Assembly (NCBI RefSeq): GCF_018691265.1
Contig: NW_024881295.1
Location: 18,523,904 to 18,587,903, forward strand
DNA: 64,000 nt
Direction: 5' to 3'
Source of the DNA: Tyto alba
Taxonomy: Eukaryota > Chordata > Aves > Strigiformes > Tytonidae
Shown here: one piece after another, positions 35,901 to 47,170 of the stretch
Layout of the letters: each line of letters begins with the position of its first letter
Position numbering within the stretch: the first letter of the stretch is position 1
Program-made: the position numbers and the translations under genes
Notes under the pieces: model-generated
The model's input: the letters and a program-made list of their open reading frames with translations, nothing else
Database searches by the model: none
Told to the model about the DNA's origin: nothing

Positions 35901-37450
35901 TTTGATTTTAAATAAAACCAAATCTTAAGTTGTACGTGCCAGTCCTTGCAGTCATTTTCACACCCAAAGGAAATTTCCTTTTGCACGTGCTAGTATATGT
36001 GTTAGGAACCTCAAAAACGTCGTGTTGTTTTGTTTTGTTTTGTTTTTAATTTAGGTGTCAAGAGTAAGAAAGAAGATTGGTTAAAATGTGGTCCAGTGAA
36101 GCAAAAAAAGCTGGAAGAGATCTCTACAGGTGAAATGACTTTTGAAATATAAGTTAAATACCCTTTGCTTGATTTTAAGTGTTCCTTTCCAGTAGCAAAT
36201 CTTAATCAAGTATTTTAACTTATTCTTTACTGGCTCTGCTGCTGAAGTGGATACCGTAGAGTAGAAATGTGAGTTTCAAAGATTTGTGGGGATTTTGATT
36301 GCCATAAGAATATGTTATTGGAATTTCCTGGGTATGTATGTGCAGTTGAATCAGAGGTAGCACTGGTGACAAGATTCAAGTACAGTTTTAAACTGTAGAT
36401 AAAGACCAAGCTAGCTCTTTCCCACTTTAAAATGTAGGAAGTGATGTAACAAAATCTAGTGTGAGACTATAAAACCAGAAAGTGATTTTAAAATTTTATT
36501 TGGCTTTCACAGTTAGTTGACACTGTCTGCACTTAAACCTGTGCTCACAGGTACCAAGATCTGTGTGTCCCAGTAGTCTGGACAGGATTACTTGTATGAC
36601 AGACAGAGGAAAAGCGGTGCCACCACTACATCTTCTGTGTTTCTCTTGATTGGAAAATTACTTTTTGGATGGTCTTATGTACCGTTTAGGTGTCAACAGT
36701 TAGAACAGTGGCATATTTCATCTTGGGATCTTGGTTGTTCCGTCATTTGTAAATCTTGGGTGAGGTTGCTCCCCCCTGTCTTTGTTTCTTTCTCTTAGGT
36801 ATCTTTCTAGCTACAGTCTTGTTTTCCTACTGGTCAGGAAGCAAAAAGTTGTATTCAGCATATTGTAGCCTTGTTGCCACCCTCCTCTTATCAGGGTGCA
36901 AGTACTCTGCTGACAAGTTATCTGTGTTGAGGTCTTGATGCAAGCAACACATTTTGCGATGTTTACATCTTTTATTGTTGTCGAATGTGTCGTTGGCTAT
37001 TGATGTCTGCCATTCTTTTAGCCCTTCCTCATGTTTCTTTTCTTACTTTCACAGATGCACATTTTCATTCACACCTTTCTTAATATCCTTTAGAAATCTC
37101 TCTTACTGAAGACACCAGAATGACCATTTGGTGCTTAAAGATGCATTGGGGATTGATTTAAATCTGAGGTGCCTGGTGTTTTAGGAAGGAAGTTTTGTGG
37201 CATCCTTTTTGAGAGTGGGTGGCCTTAAGTAGCACATGCATAAGAAGTAGAGTCATTTGAGACTCCATAGACTTTTGCTTTAACCTGATTCTCTGTCTGT
37301 CTTTCAGCTGAGGACAGTATTCCACTTGATACAGCTATACAGATCCTGGATGGAGATGGCGAGGCTCTTCACATTCCAGTCAAAGACTCAAAAGAGATAT
37401 TTCAGACCTACAGGAAAATGTATCTGGAAAAAAATATGCAAAAGACTTGA
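29930..37450 (+). CDS. RESF1: RESF1, retroelement silencing factor 1 (three coding exons, 1860 aa)
   Basis: Spliced CDS is 29930-35294, 36055-36129 and 37308-37450 (5583 nt including stop). Both introns are phase 1 with GT...AG ends, and the joins keep the frame. The ATG has a good context (A at -3, G at +4). Recognition rests on islands typical of RESF1/DUF4617: [14 protein letters not shown] (about residue 693), [13 protein letters not shown] (773), [18 protein letters not shown] (950), [13 protein letters not shown] (1135), [20 protein letters not shown] (1695), [13 protein letters not shown] (1754) and, in the last exon, [19 protein letters not shown]. The rest is Ser/Asn/Gln/Lys-rich and looks disordered, with basic clusters near 1245-1260, 1563-1587 and 1633 that could be nuclear signals. 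Human RESF1 is about 1747 aa, so this copy is slightly longer. In mammals RESF1 is nuclear, binds SETDB1 and supports H3K9me3 silencing of endogenous retroviruses; that role here is inferred from orthology. Confidence 0.95.
35295..36054 (+). other. RESF1: RESF1 intron after the large exon
   Basis: The 760-bp intron has GTATGT at its start and TTTAG at its end. The reading frame of the large exon runs 35 bases into it before a stop (35327-35329); that tail is not conserved and is not coding. A (TTTTG)n-like tract precedes the acceptor (about 36023-36045). Confidence 0.85.
36055..36129 (+). other. RESF1: RESF1 second coding exon (75 bp)
   Basis: The acceptor is a T-rich tract ending TTTAATTTAG at 36054 and the donor is CAG|GTGAAA at 36129/36130. 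The exon supplies the last two bases of a Gly codon begun at 35294, then [10 protein letters not shown] and a Lys-rich tail, and ends with the first base of an Ala codon. The KSKKEDWLK stretch matches the same place in mammalian RESF1, where it also follows the large exon. The preceding donor, GCAG|GTATGT at 35294/35295, is a good consensus. Confidence 0.93.
36130..37307 (+). other. RESF1: RESF1 last intron
   Basis: The 1178-bp intron runs from GTGAAA to CTTTCAG. It contains no recognisable mobile element and no other convincing exon. Confidence 0.85.
37308..37450 (+). other. RESF1: RESF1 last coding exon, coding part
   Basis: The acceptor is CTGTCTTTCAG at 37307. The frame opens with [18 protein letters not shown], reaches the conserved C-terminal block [19 protein letters not shown], and ends in TGA at 37448-37450. 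The C-terminal block is nearly identical to that of mammalian RESF1. The bird tail after it is short (NMQKT). Confidence 0.93.
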
Positions 37451-38525
37451 TAGCACTCTGTATCATAGGTCTTATTCAGTATCACTGGGAAAAATATGCT
37501 AACACTAAAATGCTTTTTCCTGTTTATTTCATATTTCTAAATAATTGTTTAAAAAAATACATTTTCTTTTGAGTGTTGGCAATTTTCCCCCCTATTTGCC
37601 TCATATTTGTGAGTGACTGAGATCTTACTCTGTATTTATTTCACAAATATGCTTTGGTGCCAAAAATACCATTGTCAGATGTATTGTTTCTTTTGGGCAT
37701 ATTTGAATCTTATTTTTTTAAAGGATACAGGAGTTAGTTCAATTTTGACCAAGAAAAACTGAAACTCATTTAAGTTGTCATAGTCTTGTTTTCTGATTCT
37801 GGAAAACTTCTACTTGTACTTTCCATTGCTGGCAGTGGAAAAATATTCCTACTGGAAAGGGACTGCAGTGGATTCTCAAGCATTACACCTTTGTTTTCTA
37901 CTTAGGCTAGTCTGACTGTTATGCTTCTAACAAGGCTTTTTATTTTTGTAGAAACTTTTTTTTTTTTTTTTAAACTGGGAATACAAATATAAAACCTTCA
38001 CATCAAACAGACAGATCAGGGGATACCATGAAGTGTTTATGCTGCTACCCAGTTTTCTTACTTTTTTTTTTTTTTTGTGGAACTTCTACAAATTGAGTTC
38101 TTCATCTGAACACGATGCTGTAAACTGATAGTTAACTGAAGACCTCTCTTGCTTTTCCTTCTCTCTCTCTCTGCTTTCTTTACACTTGAAAGAAAAGTGA
38201 AACTGTTGAAATGCAGGGAGTTTGAATTCACTCTTGTCTGGACTATGTTGCTCACTTTAACCAGACTGTAATTAATTTCTTTGTTTATAAGGTGTTAGAT
38301 AATGTTTGACTACACATTCACTGTGACATAAGAGTTATAGTTTTTGCTGGATATCTTTTGTTTAAGTGCCTTTTCACTGTTCAGAATTTTTAATTGAGTC
38401 ATATTTTTCACAAATTTGGTACTCGATTCTTTCTATCTGTTTAACCTTTATACTGAAAGTAAAAACTCTGTAGATATTTAATTGAATGGTTTTTATACTT
38501 GAAATAAACTTATAGAGGCCATGCC
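37451..38525 (+). other. RESF1: RESF1 3' UTR
   Basis: About 1.07 kb of AT-rich sequence runs from the stop codon to a canonical poly(A) signal at 38503-38508. It holds several T runs (37957-37972, 38062-38077) but no repeat that I recognise. The cleavage site is placed 10-20 bases after the signal by convention. No competing reading frame of interest is present. Confidence 0.75.
38503..38508 (+). promoter_or_regulatory. RESF1: RESF1 poly(A) signal AATAAA
   Basis: AATAAA lies 1.05 kb after the stop. It is followed within 25 bases by a long T-rich tract (from 38532), as expected for a downstream cleavage element. Confidence 0.75.
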
Positions 38526-39640
38526 TTGACCTTTTTTTTTTTTTTTTAGTTTAAAAGTCTAAAGTTGTGTTTATTGCAGTTAGTTAAATAGGCATTGAAG
38601 ATCCTCCAGCTGACGAAAAGCAGCTTTATCGTGAGTGCCAGACCTCCCTTCTTAAAAGGTTTCATAGTTGCAAGTGAGAATCAGACTTGAGTCCAAGTTT
38701 TTTCTAATGAACTCGTAACAGCACATACTTACAACTTCAGAAAACACATCAGGCATATTTTTATCCTCAGCATCTTTTTTTTTTTTTTTCCGCTGCTCTG
38801 TCTTGGAGTTGGGAATTGGTTGGCATGAGTACTTAAAAAGCCTTCAGTACTGTTCCATTCCTAAAGATGTATGCTTGTAGGCATCTTAGATACAGTCACC
38901 CAGTGGAGCATAACATTATAATTTCCTAGCTTGCTATGTATGCTAAACTAAAAATTTGCTTTTTTGGGAGAAAGAAGTCGTCCCCTTCCGTCATGTGTAT
39001 ATTTATTCTCTCAAACTACAGAACTATTCAGGAGGTTTTAAACTCCCTTCTTGTTGGGCACAGCTGTCCTAATAACTTAGATTTGTTTTCTGGCTCAGTG
39101 CCCAGCTATTAGGCTGTGGGGAATGTTGCCATTGAATAATTTTGTAATAATGTTGGCAACTCTGAGGTTTTATTTTGCATTTTCTTGGGAGTTTAGCACC
39201 TGTATTTAGACTGCCCACATTAAGGAAGATTCATTGTAGTCTTGAGTGTACCCAGTACAAACAACACATAGTTCCTGTCAAGAATTTATTTTGGGTTTTG
39301 TTCTACATAATAATATATGAAGCTGACTTAAATGCTTGAATGAATTCTTTTCAATGGGAAATTATTCAATTCATTGACCCATAACAATTATGTTCTAAAT
39401 ATTTGGAGAAGTTTGCCCAGTGACCCAGTGCACCCAGTAAATCAGAATGACAGTTTTGAGTCCCGGTAGATACAGATACATCTTCTTCCTCTCTTATACA
39501 GAGGAGTGAATTTTGGCTCTGTGACCATGTTTACCCAGTGACTTGTGCCTACACTGCTTCGGTGTGGCTAGGATCTTCGGGATAGACTGGCCACATCCTT
39601 TCTGCTAGGTTCAGTAGCTATCTGGTAAGCCTTTGCACTT
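38526..39640. other. No gene recognised downstream of RESF1
   Basis: AT-rich sequence with T runs at 38532-38548 and 38776-38789. No clear exon or mobile element. Confidence 0.4.
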
Positions 39641-40680
39641 AAAGTACTTTGCGCTTAGGGCTGGCCCCTAGCCATTGCTACACTTACTGCACAACTGCAC
39701 AGGAACAGGACTGTGCCAGATGCTCTTACTCAGTTGCTGTTTCTCCTGCTGCTTATGGTGCTGACAAGCCACAATACTACAGCAAGCCCTTGGCCTTGGG
39801 CAGGCAAGGTGCTGATGTGCACCTAGATGTGGCTACTGTGAAACTAGTGCGATGGGGCTTGAAGCAAACCGACAAACGTGAGCATGAGCGTGTTGCCTCT
39901 ACCTGAAAGGCCTCGTAACATGAATGTCCCCAGTGGGGTTACTTTGTACAAATCGGGGATCCTGCCATGGCTCTGAGACCACTGATAGGTCTTTATGTTC
40001 CTGATCATCCATATGTGGGACCTCCACCCGTGCTCCCTGTGCCTGGGCCCAGGAACTCCATTTAAGATCAAGCCAGGGCTTCAGTCCCTGCCTGAGCAAT
40101 GTTCAAGGTCTACCTGTCTCTAGCTCTGTTACAGTCATGCCTGTGCGTGGGCATGGAAATTGCCCACTGATCCAGACCCCGACCCATGGACAGTCTTCCT
40201 GCCTGGACTCAGATGTATGTCATTGCTGTGAAGATGCCTGTCAGTCTTGTCTATGTCTGACCCTGGTTACCATCACTGGATCTGATCCTGGCCTGCGGAT
40301 TGATTTCCTGGCTTCACGTTGGCTCTCCATCATTGCAAGCTTGTCTGGTGATCTGGGCTCTGGATTGACCAGGATCACCATCCCTGTCTTTGTCTTGCTG
40401 CTTGGGTGACATGGGGATGGTGTCTTGGCTAGTATGGCCCCTGCCTTGCTGGTTGTGGTATCTCCCTCATCTTCTGGCCCCTGGGCCTTGGGCAGCCGCT
40501 GATCCTTTCTGAGCCCTGACATACAGAACTGTAGGATGTGGGTGTGCAACATCCTAACGTGTTGGTGCCTGTCTTCTTTCTTCTTCCCATTTCCTTCTAG
40601 GAAACTTTCTGTGTCAGTAGGAAGAGCTACCACTTCTACAATTTTTGCCTGTGTGCCCCAAGAGAGTCAAGATGAGGTTC
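39641..40680 (+). repeat. Unclassified LTR-like or degenerate repeat
   Basis: A C/T-rich block with recurring phrases of the CCTGGCCTG(A/C)GGATTGA and TGGATTGACCAGGATCACC type (about 40230-40390), preceded by a weak TATA-like ATTTAAG (about 40059). It resembles bird LTR leaders in style, but I cannot name it. Frames on both strands (up to 130 codons) have biased composition only. Confidence 0.3.
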
Positions 40681-40689
40681 CTGATTAAG

Positions 40690-41190
40690 TGTAAGAAGGT
40701 AAATGTCATTTGCCACCCATTTTCAAAGACAAGAGGATGACCCATAGAACTACAGGAGATTGGTCAGCCAGCCCGACTCCTGTCTTTGGGAAGATTATAG
40801 AACAACCCTCTTTGAAGCCATGACTACCCGAGTATAGGAAGGATAAGGTGATTTTGAACAGTCAGCATGGATTTACAAAGGGTAAATCACACTTTATCAA
40901 CCTGATGGCCTTTTATGATGAGTTGGCAGGTTCTGTGGACAGCAGGACTGCGGAAAATGTTGAAAATTGCTCTTGACGTGGTTTCTCATAGTATTTTTGT
41001 AGCCAAATTGGAGAGAGATGGTGTGGGTAAGTGACCTACACAGAGGGTGGAAAATCAGCTGAACAGCTGGGCTTGGAGGGCTACTGTCTGTGATCAGTGA
41101 TACAAAGTCCAGCTGGCACCTGATTACTACCACATTCTTCAGCAATTGATGCTGGGGGATGTCACTGTTCACCGTCTTCACTGATGAATG
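40690..41190 (+). mobile_element. Old CR1 ORF2 reverse-transcriptase fragment
   Basis: The text follows CR1 RT: a QP-A(D/R)LLSLG-like start (GGTCAGCCAGCCCGACTCCTG), CAGCATGGATTTACAAAGGGTAAATCAC (QHGFTKGKS), the AFYDE-type segment, an LDVVSH(S)-like segment, and an end near the RT core. Many substitutions and indels make it older than the CR1s at 8.6, 13.5 and 53.7 kb. Confidence 0.8.
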
Positions 41191-42444
41191 GAGATTGAAA
41201 TGTAATGAACCTTTGCATGTTTGCAGGGAGGTATGGGGTCCTCGGGAAACGCAGGAGTAACTTTCTGTAGAAGTTCAGGGAAGGCACACAGGGTGTGTCC
41301 CCAAAACACCTGCCTCCTCTCACTTCCAACAGGTGAAACTAAAGATACTCAAAAGATCTGGTTTCTAATGGTGTGAAGCCAGAGCCCCAGAGGATGGCCT
41401 GTCCAGCAGATGCTTATCTTCAGCTTCAGGCAGCAATGCCTTTGCAGAAACTGGGTTCACATCTGCTCTAGGACCTGACAAGGACCTGCCCTAACCATGG
41501 GGTGAAGTGGTGTTGGAGAAGGTCAATAAAGTGGAAGTCTGTGTAACAGCAACAAATTTGACATGGTTAACTGCAGCACTGTTACTTCTTTTGACCAGAT
41601 GTGAACACAGATGCCATAAATTCAGTGGCTGTTTCCTTCACATAATTGTCATGACGTGTAAATCACCCTCACTGTCTTGCCATGTGTCCAGTCATACAGT
41701 GACCCGCTCCTTGTAAACTGAGAAGAGAGCCAGTCATCAAGAAAAAAACATGCAGGAAAACATGCATTACAAAGTGCTGGGCTTAGGAACTTGGAAAAAT
41801 GTTACCAGCACATTTGGTGTTGACAGTATGTTCCTTCCCAGATGTACATAATCTTTTTTCCTACTGATGCCTCATTAGCTGGATGCTAGACAGGTGTGTG
41901 CTCTGCTTTCTAATCGACAGTGATTTTCCTGGTGGCAGACAGGTGTGTTGTATTCTAGAATACTGCCTTAATTCTAGAAACCTGGTCCTTTAAACTAAGT
42001 CTTCCTTTAAACTTGGTTGTAGTGGCTACACTTACTATCTTGCTGTCTCAGTCCTTATCTCTCTGCCTTCCTAGACCTAAATATTTTGCCTTTCCCTTTG
42101 GAAACCTTGCCCCGCTTTTTTTCCCTCCTGGGACTTGTTGAATTTGCAAGGCTGCCACTGCAACCTTGATTTTTAAAATCTTTTTCTCTTCTCATTTTCC
42201 TGGATTCCAAATTGTCTTCTTCTGCCTGTGGGCCCCCAGCCTGTTTTCATCCCAGCAAAGCTCAGAGTCTTGAAACTTCTCTTGGGCTCTAGCTCCAGTG
42301 TTACCAGCTCAACCGTGCAAAGCCTACCTCATGTTTACACTTATGCATTTAAGCCAGTGACCCTTTTATTTTTACTTTGCTGTCTGTTCATCAGTATTAA
42401 GACTAAAAGGGGAAAATGGTTCTCTGCTTCCAGCTCTTGGGCTC
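41191..42444. other. No gene recognised
   Basis: Unassigned sequence; it could include more degraded CR1 at its start. No convincing frame. Confidence 0.35.
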
Positions 42445-43521
42445 TGTTGTGGTTTAGGCCTGATTGGCAGCCAACCACAATGCAGCAGCTCTCTCTCCCT
42501 TCCCCTCCGGCAATGAGAAGGGACAGAGAGCCAGGCTTGGGGTTCAAGATAGGACTGGGATGGGGAAAAATCCCCCTTTTATGATCACGAGCAAAAGGCA
42601 GACTTGTTAGGGGAAGAAAAAAAAGAACATACGTTTATTACAGACACTAACAACACATACCAGAGTAGGACAGTGAGAAGCATTGCCACATCTTGAGAAC
42701 ACCTTCCCCCCACCCCTCCCTTCTTCCCGGGCTCAGCTCTGCTCCCGATATCTCTACCTCCTCCCCCAGGGGCGCAGGGGCAGGGAATGGGGGATGCAGT
42801 CAGCTCTGCCACTTCCTTCATGTTTGGTGAGGGGAGTGTCCGGAACTTGTTCCTCCTGCTCCATCGTGGTCCCCCTCTCACAGCAGACAGTCCTCCACAA
42901 ACTTTCTCCGACATGAATTCCTCCCATGGGCCGCAGCGTTCCCCACACTGCTCCATCATGGGTCACCAACTTTCTCCGACTGGATTCCCTCCCACAGCTG
43001 CAGCCCTTCCCGAGCTGCTCCGGCGTGGGACACCCCCACATGCTGCAATCCTCCCAGCGCTGAATTACAGCAGCAGGGCTGCCTTTTCCCATGAGACCCC
43101 GGCCTTCTTCGGGCACAGCACCTTGATCAAGCAAGCAGGAGCCACAGGCCATAAATCAATGTCTGCTCCACCGTAGATCTTCATGGGTGGCAGGGGGGGC
43201 CGCCCTGCCGTCTCCCCACAGGATACAGGGGGGTCTCTGCTCTGGCACACCTTCCCCCCCCCCCCCCCTTTCTTCCTCCGTTCCTCCACTGACCTTGGTG
43301 TTCACGCAGCTGCAGCAACTCCTCCTCACAAGTCCCACTGCACATCACCACGTCCCTTCTTAAATATGTTATCGCAGAGGCGCAGCTGATGGGCTCAATT
43401 TCCCAAACAAGTGGAGCTGACGTGGAGCTGGGGGAGCTTCGAGAAGCTTCTCACAGGGGGCCGCCCCGATAGCCCCCTCCCCTGCCACCAAAAAACTCCA
43501 CCACTCACTCAATCCAGGACA
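42445..43521 (-). mobile_element. Solo ERVL-type LTR (1077 bp), 5-bp duplication GGCTC
   Basis: On the minus strand it starts TGTCCTGGATTGAGTGAGTGG and ends CCTAAACCACAACA. GGCTC flanks both sides exactly (42440-42444 and 43522-43526). It is the same family as the LTRs at 16969, 23005 and 24779. Minus-strand text has TTAATAAACG near 42630, a poly(A)-type signal. No internal sequence is present, so it is a solo LTR. Confidence 0.88.
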
Positions 43522-43849
43522 GGCTCATTACTAGAACATCTTCTAGCTGACAAGAAAAGCAACTGAGATTGCTTGCTTCCTCCCTGCAGCTGGGGCTGGA
43601 GCACACCCATGGCAGTGGGAGCTTTGGAACACTTTGCTCTGAGTCTCAGCAAGTCCCCTTGGGCACATGCAAACAGATTATCCAGGCAAGGGTGCACTGA
43701 TTTTGTTTGTTTGCCCCTTTTTTTTTAGGGGGGTAGCGGTTCTGGCGGAGATCAAAAGGCACACAGCCACACAAGGAACCCATAGTCCAGGTTTCCAGCC
43801 CTTCATTGTCAATAGAAGATGCTGAAATAACCTAGTGAATGCAGCACAA
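43522..43849. other. No gene recognised
   Basis: Short unassigned interval between two LTR sequences. Confidence 0.3.
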
Positions 43850-44075
43850 TTTTTCTAGCTTTTTCACCTGTGCTGGCTGCATCCCCTCCCAGCCTCTTGC
43901 CCACCCCCAGCCCACAGGCTGTTGGGGCAGAGTGGGGAACAGAAGGCCTTGAGGCTGTACAAGCACTGCTCAGCAATCACCAAAACGCTGGTGTGTTAGC
44001 AATGCTGGTTTAGTCGCAAATCTAAAAGCTGGCACCATATGAAGACAGTTGACTCCATCCCAACCAGGTGCAGTC
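43850..44075 (-). mobile_element. ERV LTR fragment, minus orientation
   Basis: Shares the GCATCCCCTCCCAGCCTCTTG, AAGCACTGCTCAGCAATCACC and GTGTGTTAGCAATGCTGGTTT text of a common bird LTR also seen at 54833-55421 and, inverted, at 18825-19085. Only this part remains. Confidence 0.75.
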
Positions 44076-45822
44076 CATAGTCAAAGATGGACTGAAGTTT
44101 TCAGTCCAGAGCTATGACGCCTGTCATGGGAAAATGAAGATCCATGTGGCCCTCTGGGAGTACTTGATTTCCAGTGCTGAGACTTTGTGAGGAGGATGCC
44201 TTCTTATCATTAAGGCTGTGATGATGGAAACTGCTGTCTGTTGAAGTTCAGATGAATGTGGGCCTTGCAGTCTTCAATATTAAAGTTAAAATTCACCTCA
44301 GTGTTTTCATTTAATGAACGGTAGGAAGAGAAAGATTTCTGCCTTCATGCTTATATCGTGGCATAGTGAAAGACATTCATACAGCGTAATGGTGGACTTT
44401 GCCAAGGTATCTGTTTTCTGTAATGTTGCTTTCTCTGGCTACATGCATAAGCATTTTGCAGTACTGATTAGTTCATATTGCCCCTTGTGTTTCTCCATGC
44501 AGTGCTAAGATCAAATATTGCTTGTTTGATCTTACAAAGCTGGCTTAGATTATTAATAAAATTATTCCAGTCTTAAAATGTATGATTTAACACCTGAGCG
44601 TAAAATGACAGAGGTTTCTGCTTCTGTTTCAGTTTTATGTTGTTATGGCACTAATAATTCAAGAGCATGGGAAACAAACCTGTGTCTGAAAGGGTGTTAG
44701 AACTGTAAAACGGAGCCTGCACCATCATGTACCTCAAGCCCTCCCTTGTCCTCCAGGGCAGTATCCTCTTTCCTCCCTCCAATCATCAGTGCTATTAAAA
44801 AAAGTCACAAATAGCATTCTCCCTTAAAGTAAAATTAAAAAATAAAGTTCCTCCACTATGACGACACTTGTTCAGTAGACTACAAACTGAAAGCCAGAAA
44901 CTATAATCTTTGCAACAAAATAATATCACAATAAATCACCACAGAAGGTGGTCTTCAGATCAAAATATGGAGACATAGCTAATAAGGAGTAAAAAAATAC
45001 TCTGTATGTTCATTGGCTCGTAGTGCCTTTCCCTTACATCCCATCAGATATTTTTCAGAAGCAAATTAGCCTGCCATTGTGCTCTCACCCAGTAACTTTG
45101 GACACCGTTGACCAATATCAAGCAAAAACTGTAGAAGATAACGTTGATGGCTGGTTTGAGATGAGAAAAATGACGAGTCCTTTCTTCCCCCAACACTGCG
45201 GCAAAGGCAAGGAGATCTCAGCCCTCAGGTTAGCCCACAAATTAGCATCCATGTGGTTCCCAGCTGGCCACAAGAGATGCTGACTTGCACCCTACCAGGA
45301 AACTATGTGGGATGAAGTTAGGGTGCTGTATTTGAGCCAGGGAAGATGTGGGTCTGAACAGGGGATGCTGTAGAGAGGTTGCTGATGGCAGTGGTGGGGC
45401 AGCATCTCTTTGGAGGTGTTGGATGCACTTTATCAGTCTTACTGCTTATATACAGTACTTCTCTGTCTGTCTGGTTCTTTAATTATTTAACTACATTGAT
45501 TAAAAAAAATACGTCTCTTGTGCTTTAGAAGTACAAAGACTGTCCTGAATCTCAGGCACTGCAGAAAGAAGGTGCAGTGTTGCTAGAAGTAATAGAAGAA
45601 GCCTAGGCAAGGAGAATTTATTGCAGGATTCAGCTTTAAACTGAACCAAAATTAAGTTTGACAGAGAGAGGTGCTTATTCATGCTCAAAGACGTAAGGAA
45701 CTAGAAAGAGCAGGACCGATACAAACCTGAAAGATGTTGTGTAGTCCATAATATTCTCTCAGGAGGACTTTGAGGAACAGACCAAACAGTGTAGATTGGA
45801 AATAACAGGCTGTCCTTACCCA
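44076..45822. other. No gene recognised
   Basis: AT-rich unassigned sequence. No convincing frame or repeat. Confidence 0.4.
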
Positions 45823-46500
45823 ATGTTGGTGGAGGTTTTGATATCCCAAGAACAAGATTAAGACACAAACAAGGTCAAATGCCGCATACTAGAAACAGCT
45901 TTTATTATCAAAAGTGAAAGAGGTAACTATAGGATAGAATGGGAGGAAAAGGCAGAAATCAAGCAAGCAGTTGGAATAGGATAGTCACCACCATGGATCC
46001 ATGGCATCCAAGTCTCTCGGTGCTTGGGTGGTGCACGATGAGGCGATCTTAAGGGGCTCGTCTCAACAGCCCTTCTTATCCCCATTTGAGGCTGTGGTTT
46101 CCATGACAATGACACAAGAATTCGGCTCCTCCTCATTTCTGCATATGCACCGGGATGTCTTGCAGCTGTTGGTGAGATATCTCTCACCAGTGGTGTCTTT
46201 GTGGCCTTGCAGCAGATGCTTTTCACAGGCCAGATATCTCTGGTGCCAAAATGTTCTTCGCAGGTATCTGGCTGCTCTTGGGAGGTATCTCTCACCAGTA
46301 CTCCCTCTGTGGCCTTGCAGGCAGGCAATCTTTGAGACAAACCACTCAAGACAAACAGTTCATAGTTTAGTCTCTCACACAGGCTATAAATACAGTGGAT
46401 ATGAATGAAGACTAGGATAAATACTCTTATCTATGCATGCAATCATTCTGCAAGTCCCAAGAAAAAAGAATGCTCTTAGACCCCAGCAGGAGATAGACTG
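45823..46500 (-). mobile_element. LTR, minus orientation, with tandem duplication
   Basis: A minus-strand poly(A) signal in the context GATAATAAAAGCTG lies at 45901-45906, and a TATA-like sequence (minus strand CTGTATTTATAG) near 46384. Within U3/R, the phrase ATCTCTCACCAGT...CTxTGTGGCCTTGCAG occurs twice (about 46177-46213 and 46285-46320), a period of roughly 108-114 bp. Ends are approximate. Confidence 0.6.
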
Positions 46501-47170
46501 TGGCCCACAGTGCAAACTCATCTTCTAGGACTTTTAATTAGAACAAAAAAAAGTTGAAAATATTTGATAGGCATAGTGGGCTTATTCTGTAGGTGGATGA
46601 AAGTTTTCCTAATACAAGCCATCAGGACGGTAACAATAGCTCTCAGTTGATGGAAAAGGCATTTTCCTTTGAAGAGTTATCTGCAGAATCCTAACTGGAT
46701 CTGGCAGTACACTTTACAGGAAACTTCTGCAAAACTGTCCATAAATATAATGTGTAAGAGATTCATGTTCCTTGCTGTACTGCTTCTTAGTACAGGAGGA
46801 AAAGACAAATTGAAATCATCATCCAAATATTAATAATCCCTGTGTCAGTAAAACAGCAAAAGTCATCTATTTCCAAATATGAGAAAATACCAACACAGTG
46901 AGAAAAAGACAACAGAAGACCACAAAAATCATATAGGTAGAAAAAAACGCAGTTTTTTTCTGTTCGTTATCACCACTGGCTTGCCAAGGCCTATTGACAA
47001 AAGGAAAATTGTCTGATCTTATCAGCGTGGAATAATTAGTTCAGTGGCAGTTATCCTCGAGATACATCAGGGGTTGTTATACATTTGTAATTTGTCAAGC
47101 TCCATAAGCAAATGTCTTTTAATGCCATTTGCAGTTTGGGTTCAATGATGCCATATTCAGCAGGTTGCTG
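46501..47170. other. No gene recognised (possible ERV interior)
   Basis: AT-rich sequence between the 46-kb LTR and the 172-codon minus-strand frame. If both belong to one provirus this would be its 3' internal part; no motif supports that directly. Confidence 0.3.

Noticed and set aside
42585..43176. Frames of 124-132 codons on both strands
   Set aside because: All fall inside the solo LTR at 42445-43521.
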